Below, in pieces: positions 7,400 to 9,579 of a stretch of 9,579 bases of DNA (position 1 is its first letter; every line of letters begins with the position of its first letter). The notes beneath the pieces are model-generated. The model did not search any database. It saw only the letters and a program-made list of their open reading frames with translations, and was not told where the DNA came from. The stretch lies in assembly GCA_016181345.1 (NCBI GenBank), contig JACOZM010000071.1, forward strand, positions 1 through 9,579. The letters run 5' to 3'. Source of the DNA: Candidatus Woesearchaeota archaeon (GTDB taxonomy: Archaea; Nanobdellota; Nanobdellia; Woesearchaeales; GW2011-AR9). A program made the position numbers and the translations under genes.

Positions 7400-7435
7400 A
7401 AATATCTTTAAGGAAAAATTCCTTTAGGTTCGAAA
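7400..7435 (+). other. Putative T-loop intron of tRNA-Phe (about 34 nt)
   Basis: Extra sequence in the T-loop. Cutting after base 7399, 7400 or 7401 with the matching 34-nt excision gives the same mature loop TTCAAGT. The insert forms a hairpin, 7406-7415 with 7419-7428 (one U-U mismatch, AAGGAA/TTCCTT core, AAA loop). A second T-loop-like GGTTCGAA sits at its 3' end (7427-7434), so the insert partly duplicates the target sequence. Confidence 0.65.
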
Positions 7436-7450
7436 GTCCCTCCGTTCCCA

Positions 7451-7485
7451 CATTTATTTTCTCGCTTTAATTCTTTTCTTCTTTT
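7451..7485 (+). terminator. T-rich terminator of tRNA-Phe
   Basis: The stretch after the tRNA holds several runs of four T within pyrimidine-rich sequence, as expected for archaeal termination. The foldback element is inserted at its end. Confidence 0.5.
7478..7485. repeat. Left copy of 8-bp target-site duplication (CTTCTTTT)
   Basis: Exact match to 7671-7678, directly abutting the left terminal inverted repeat of the foldback element. The sequence is simple (pyrimidine-rich), so chance cannot be fully excluded. Confidence 0.6.
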
Positions 7486-7670
7486 GTACGTATTTAATTC
7501 TGTCAAAAATTGTGGCTTGGTCAAGGGTAAAATTCATTATGAACATCGTAAGATAGGACTAGTTGCGAGACTTTAAGCTTAAAATAGTTACTGATGCTAT
7601 CAGTTGTTAGATGAAGTCTCGCTGAATTTTACGACCTGCCACAATTTTTGTTGTGGAACTAAATACGTAC
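7486..7670. mobile_element. 185-bp foldback (MITE-like) element
   Basis: Non-coding element ending in perfect 11-bp inverted repeats, GTACGTATTTA (7486-7496) and its complement (7660-7670). Further nested arms match: 7504-7516 with 7638-7650 (13 bp), 7519-7522 with 7633-7636, 7527-7535 with 7624-7632 (9 bp) and 7565-7573 with 7614-7622 (9 bp). A small hairpin ACTGAT-GCT-ATCAGT lies near the centre (7590-7604). It is flanked by exact 8-bp direct repeats, the mark of transposition. No ORF is present, so it would be a non-autonomous element; I cannot name the parent IS family. The alternative is a structured RNA gene, since the whole element folds as one long branched hairpin. Confidence 0.7.
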
Positions 7671-7678
7671 CTTCTTTT
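7671..7678. repeat. Right copy of 8-bp target-site duplication (CTTCTTTT)
   Basis: Exact partner of 7478-7485, abutting the right terminal inverted repeat. Confidence 0.6.
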
Positions 7679-7739
7679 GATAGTGTAGTCTTTAATAGTC
7701 TTGAAAACTGACAAATAATCCTCCAAGACGAGCAACAAC

Positions 7740-7748
7740 TTTATATAC
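7740..7748 (+). promoter_or_regulatory. TATA box giving a leaderless or near-leaderless transcript
   Basis: TTTATATAC is centred about 25 bp before the ATG at 7769, so transcription should start at or next to the start codon. No Shine-Dalgarno is present, in agreement. Confidence 0.7.
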
Positions 7749-7768
7749 TATTATGAATTACTAGACGT

Positions 7769-8530
7769 ATGCCAAAAAAGAGGAATGCGCATCGGTTACT
7801 AAAACGAGATCAACCATTAAGAAAACACTCATTAACCAAAAAAGAATTGAGCCATAGAAGTTTTTGGGTAGCCTTCTTAGTATTATTTTTCGTTTCAATA
7901 ATCACGATCCTTATTCAATCAGAAGATCTTATTACTGGGAATGCTGTATTTCAGACAATCTCGTTTGTCAAAGCTGGAGGAGTTATCGATTCAGAAATAA
8001 ACGTCGGCGGCATCAAATTAGCAAAGATTTATCTTAAAACAGATATCAGCAATTCTGTCATTAAATATGAAGAGGATAGTACTATCCCGTTTTCCGGAGT
8101 CTTCTATTCAAAAGTAAAAATATCATCCGCAGATGCCGATAAGTTTCAAAAGATAGATTTGACCTTAAAGATTAAAGAACAGGACTTGCTCAGTTTAGGA
8201 ATAGGAAGAAGTGATGTTGCAGTCTTCATCAATAATAAAGAAGTTCCCGCTATATTCACAAAAATAGAAGATAATTATGTTTATTATCAATCAACAATTA
8301 CAGAGATTGAAGATCTGGTTATCGCTAGAAAAACCTTGGTTCTTGAAAAAGCTTCAGCACAAAAGATACTAGAAGAGGAGATGCCAGGATCTGATGTCAG
8401 GCTTGAAGAACCTATCCCTGAAGAAACTACAGAAAATCCTGAGCTAGTTATCGTTGAAGTAGAACCTCTCCCGCAAGAGCCTAACTTATGGCAGAAGATT
8501 ATTATTTTCTTTAAGAATATTTTTAGTTAG
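7769..8530 (+). CDS. Single-pass surface protein with ITGNAV motif, PGF-pre-PGF-like
   Basis: A 253-residue protein with a very basic cytoplasmic N-terminus (1-30), one membrane segment (about 32-50) and then ITGNAV (55-60), a motif I associate with the start of exported domains in DPANN archaea. An extracellular beta-rich domain (about 62-190) follows; its pattern (SGVFYSKVKISS, IDLTLKIKEQDLLSLGI, VAVFINNKEVPAIFTKIEDNYVYYQSTI) resembles the archaeal PGF-pre-PGF domain. Residues 201-238 form an acidic Pro/Glu-rich linker, and the protein ends with a short hydrophobic/amphipathic helix (LWQKIIIFFKNIF). There are no Cys residues and no enzymatic motif. The likely role is a surface or envelope component. 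The start is supported by the TATA box at leaderless distance. Family assignment is tentative. Confidence 0.85.
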   Translation: MPKKRNAHRLLKRDQPLRKHSLTKKELSHRSFWVAFLVLFFVSIITILIQSEDLITGNAVFQTISFVKAGGVIDSEINVGGIKLAKIYLKTDISNSVIKYEEDSTIPFSGVFYSKVKISSADADKFQKIDLTLKIKEQDLLSLGIGRSDVAVFINNKEVPAIFTKIEDNYVYYQSTITEIEDLVIARKTLVLEKASAQKILEEEMPGSDVRLEEPIPEETTENPELVIVEVEPLPQEPNLWQKIIIFFKNIFS

Positions 8531-8540
8531 AGGTAAAGAG

Positions 8541-8551
8541 CTTCTTTTTTT
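8541..8551 (+). terminator. T-run terminator of the surface protein gene
   Basis: CTTCTTTTTTT begins about 11 nt after the stop codon; a seven-T run is a typical archaeal intrinsic stop. Confidence 0.5.
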
Positions 8552-8594
8552 AGTGGACATGGTAATTAAAATTTAGTGAACATGATTATTAAAA
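8549..8594. repeat. 23-bp tandem direct repeat, two copies
   Basis: Copies at 8549-8571 and 8572-8594 match at 20 of 23 positions. The core is AGTGRACATGRTWATTAAAA. The unit is non-coding and lies just after the terminator. Head-to-tail GTGGACAT-type repeats recall the ends of some IS21/IS481-like elements, but no transposase or matching inverse end is in the window. The stretch from 8595 to 8707 holds nothing else I can support. Confidence 0.6.
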
Positions 8595-8707
8595 AAAAAG
8601 AGAGTAAGTTTAATCTATCCAAGAATAAGTAAACAAGAAGATTTAATGACAGATAAATAATATTAAAAAAACATTGAACATAACAGCAGAGACAATCCTA
8701 GATAAAG

Positions 8708-8729
8708 TAAAAAAAAGAAAAAGAAAAAA
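8708..8729 (-). terminator. T-tract terminator of the zinc-ribbon gene
   Basis: On the minus strand, immediately after the zinc-ribbon stop codon, lie TTTTTT, TTTTT and TTTTTTTT runs separated by single C bases. This supports transcription of the small gene in this direction. Confidence 0.55.
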
Positions 8730-8732
8730 CAG

Positions 8733-8867
8733 TTAGTATCCGCGGCAGTCGGTGCAATAATATCTGTTCGCATTCTCTACGACAATCCGTTTGCCACAGC
8801 CCTTACAGCAGCGCTGTATCTTAAATTTTTTAACTTCTTGGAAGACGTTTTGCTTTATTTTAATCAC
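8733..8867 (-). CDS. 44-residue zinc-ribbon protein
   Basis: Small basic protein, read from a GTG: VIKIKQNVFQEVKKFKIQRC... with RCCKGCGKR at 19-27 and YYCTDCRGY at 36-44. The Cys21-x2-Cys24 and Cys38-x2-Cys41 knuckles, 13 residues apart and each followed by Gly or Arg-Gly, form a classic treble-clef/zinc-ribbon pair, with the protein ending straight after the second. Such mini-ribbons usually bind nucleic acid or act in transcription or ribosome-associated complexes; the role here is unknown. The start is uncertain: no ATG exists in frame, a stop lies three codons upstream of the GTG, and a good Shine-Dalgarno-like GAGGGTGATT overlaps the GTG itself. A poly-T terminator follows. The plus-strand frame across this region looks like a shadow of it. 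Confidence 0.6.
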   Translation of the reverse strand: MIKIKQNVFQEVKKFKIQRCCKGCGKRIVVENANRYYCTDCRGY

Positions 8868-8885
8868 CCTCTTTTATGAAGGTTC

Positions 8886-9017
8886 AGAAATCTTTTGGAT
8901 TTCTATTCACCTTCTTTTTAGAAAGCAAAGAAATCTAATACCTATCGATTTCTATTCACCTTCTTTTTTCTCAAAAGAAGACCCAGAAAAATGTATTTTT
9001 CTTGTGCCTTCTTTTTT
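8886..9017. repeat. Three hairpin repeats with about 49-nt spacing
   Basis: Each unit, read on plus, is a 7-bp hairpin followed by a tail ending in CCTTC and a T-run. Stems: 8886-8892/8898-8904 (AGAAATC/GATTTCT, loop 5), 8929-8935/8947-8953 (same stem, loop 11) and 8985-8991/8996-9002 (AGAAAAA/TTTTTCT, loop 4). The 3' arms start at 8898, 8947 and 8996, exactly 49 nt apart; the CCTTC boxes start at 8910, 8959 and 9007. Units 1 and 2 share an identical 22-bp block (8898-8919 and 8947-8968). The third stem differs at two positions on each arm while staying paired. Confidence 0.65.
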
Positions 9018-9044
9018 TTCGAGCACCCAATCGCTTCCTGCCAC
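8952..9044 (-). CDS. Possible 30-residue small ORF
   Basis: A minus-strand GTG at 9044 opens a 30-residue frame beginning VAGSDWVLEKKEG and ending FEKKEGE. Its start lies about 27 bp after the centre of a TTTATAAAT box (9067-9075), a distance that fits a leaderless mRNA. Composition is protein-like, but the frame runs through two of the hairpin repeats, whose T-runs encode both EKKEG motifs, and I recognise no family. It may instead be the non-coding leader of the zinc-ribbon gene. Confidence 0.25.
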   Translation of the reverse strand: MAGSDWVLEKKEGTRKIHFSGSSFEKKEGE

Positions 9045-9066
9045 TTTTAATAGAATATTGCCCGTA

Positions 9067-9075
9067 ATTTATAAA
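9067..9075 (-). promoter_or_regulatory. Minus-strand TATA box upstream of the hairpin repeats and zinc-ribbon gene
   Basis: TTTATAAAT on minus predicts a start near 9044-9048. The transcript would run through the three hairpins to the zinc-ribbon gene and the poly-T stretch at 8708-8729. Confidence 0.5.
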
Positions 9076-9158
9076 GGAGTGAGAATAACTATATAAACAT
9101 TTCGCTGTTTTACGACGATAAAGAACAACTTATCCCAGCTGTTTCTGTTTCGTAAGTA

Positions 9159-9166
9159 ATATATAT
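9159..9166 (+). promoter_or_regulatory. TATA box of the right-edge gene
   Basis: AATATATA is centred about 25 bp before the ATG at 9187, again predicting a leaderless transcript; there is no Shine-Dalgarno. Confidence 0.6.
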
Positions 9167-9186
9167 CCGCTAATCTATAACAAAAT

Positions 9187-9579
9187 ATGAACAGATTATT
9201 GTCTGGAGAAGAAGTTATTCAACAGATCTACCAGCAATTAGTAGCCACCGCTAATCCTGAAAAACTTACACTTCCAGAATCAACTTCTATTTTTGCCGGA
9301 AGAGCTAATGGCCCTTCTGGAACTTCTATCATTCTTACTTACCAAGAATTTGCTGTTTTTCAATTTAAAGATGATACAACTAGAAAAGATCGCGCTCAAG
9401 AGACCTATTGGGTCATCGGAAAAGGACAAACAAATAGCAAGATCGACCAAGGTTACACTGCTGATCTTTTAGGAATAAGATTGAAAAGCCCAAATCTTAC
9501 AGCGCAAGATTTAATGCGCGCTTTGCCCCGATGCACAATGCTCTCCCAATCATTACTTCAAGCCAGCACTTCAGGAGCA
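9187..9579 (+). CDS. Unrecognised protein, right-truncated
   Basis: The frame stays open from the ATG to the window end (131 residues seen). I do not recognise it. It starts MNRLLSGEEVIQQIYQQLVA, a helical segment, followed by a mixed alpha/beta region with ITGN-free soluble character (SGTSIILTYQEFAVFQFKDD, ETYWVIGKG, GYTADLLGIRLKSPNLTAQDLMRAL). A single Cys (Cys115) is visible, with no signal peptide, membrane segment or nucleotide-binding motif in the part seen. The composition looks like an ordinary coding gene, and the TATA box at leaderless distance supports this start. The rest lies outside the window. Confidence 0.75.
   Translation, partial: MNRLLSGEEVIQQIYQQLVATANPEKLTLPESTSIFAGRANGPSGTSIILTYQEFAVFQFKDDTTRKDRAQETYWVIGKGQTNSKIDQGYTADLLGIRLKSPNLTAQDLMRALPRCTMLSQSLLQASTSGA

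Larger units (their letters stand above)
7309..7450 (+). tRNA. tRNA-Phe (anticodon GAA) with insertions in the D-loop and T-loop
   Basis: Acceptor stem GGGAACG (7309-7315) pairs with CGTTCCC (7443-7449); discriminator A7450; CCA is not encoded. D-stem GCTC (7318-7321)/GAGC (7365-7368). Anticodon stem CCAGA (7370-7374)/TCTGG (7382-7386) closes a normal 7-nt loop CTGAAGC with GAA at 7377-7379. Variable loop GTGTT; T-stem GAGGG (7392-7396)/CCCTC (7438-7442). All stems are perfectly paired. The D-loop is 43 nt and the T-loop 41 nt instead of about 9 and 7, so each holds about 34 extra bases; removal gives a 74-nt tRNA with AACCTGG in the D-loop and TTCAAGT in the T-loop. Archaeal tRNAs are known to carry introns outside the anticodon loop, spliced by the tRNA endonuclease. 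The TATA box is upstream and a T-rich stretch downstream. Confidence 0.88.

Noticed and set aside
7309..7450. tRNA pseudogene or permuted/split tRNA
   Set aside because: Exon order is normal, every stem is fully paired and the TATA box is well placed, so an intact interrupted gene is the simpler reading.
7486..7670. SRP RNA, RNase P RNA or 5S rRNA
   Set aside because: None of the conserved motifs of these RNAs could be found, and the sequence is too short for the first two; flanking direct repeats point to an inserted element.
8886..9017. CRISPR array
   Set aside because: Only two copies are near identical, the third is diverged, spacing between repeats is short and T/A-rich, and each repeat is built around a variable-loop hairpin with no cas gene nearby.
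8791..9096. 101-codon plus-strand frame starting MPQPLQQRC
   Set aside because: Its first part is antisense to the zinc-ribbon gene and the rest reads through the hairpin repeats (Phe/Ser/Leu-rich from T-runs). It has no good promoter or ribosome site and no recognisable domain.

Overview
The window looks like chromosomal DNA of an AT-rich archaeon, most likely from a DPANN-type lineage (Woesearchaeota/Pacearchaeota-like). The evidence is archaeal TATA boxes placed about 25-30 bp before several starts, two genes that appear leaderless, an archaeal-type pilus/secretion ATPase with a two-domain TadC/FlaJ-type membrane partner, a tRNA gene interrupted outside the anticodon loop, and a single-pass surface protein with the ITGNAV motif after its membrane segment. 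The lineage is inferred from gene style; no rRNA is present to test it.

Layout, left to right. (1) 3-1712, +: type II/IV secretion (type IV pilus) ATPase, open at the left edge. (2) 1790-4747, -: a four-gene iron-sulfur block, read right to left as cysteine desulfurase (IscS/NifS type), IscU-type scaffold with a decayed C-terminal ferredoxin-like domain, a small HTH regulator with a Cys cluster, and an unrecognised CxC protein with a Gly/Ser/Tyr-rich tail. (3) 4748-4963: divergent promoter region with a near-symmetric TATA box and an 18-bp inverted repeat beside it. (4) 4964-7168, +: the TadC-like membrane platform that would partner the ATPase; the Fe-S block separates the two. (5) 7309-7450, +: tRNA-Phe(GAA) whose D-loop and T-loop each carry about 34 extra bases, with no anticodon-loop intron. 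(6) 7478-7678: a 185-bp foldback element with terminal inverted repeats and an 8-bp flanking direct repeat, MITE-like. (7) 7769-8530, +: leaderless membrane-anchored surface protein. (8) 8531-9186: a compact intergenic region with a 23-bp tandem repeat, a 44-residue zinc-ribbon gene on the minus strand, three regularly spaced hairpin repeats whose stems show paired changes, and a minus-strand promoter. (9) 9187-9579, +: start of an unrecognised gene running off the right edge.

How it fits together. The ATPase and TadC-like protein should form the cytoplasmic motor and inner platform of a pilus or secretion machine. The desulfurase and scaffold should build Fe-S clusters, and the linked HTH protein with a C...CxxC cluster is a plausible Fe-S- or metal-responsive regulator of that block, possibly through the inverted repeat at 4830-4847. 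The most unusual items are the doubly interrupted tRNA-Phe, the foldback element just downstream of it, and the 49-nt-spaced hairpin repeats.
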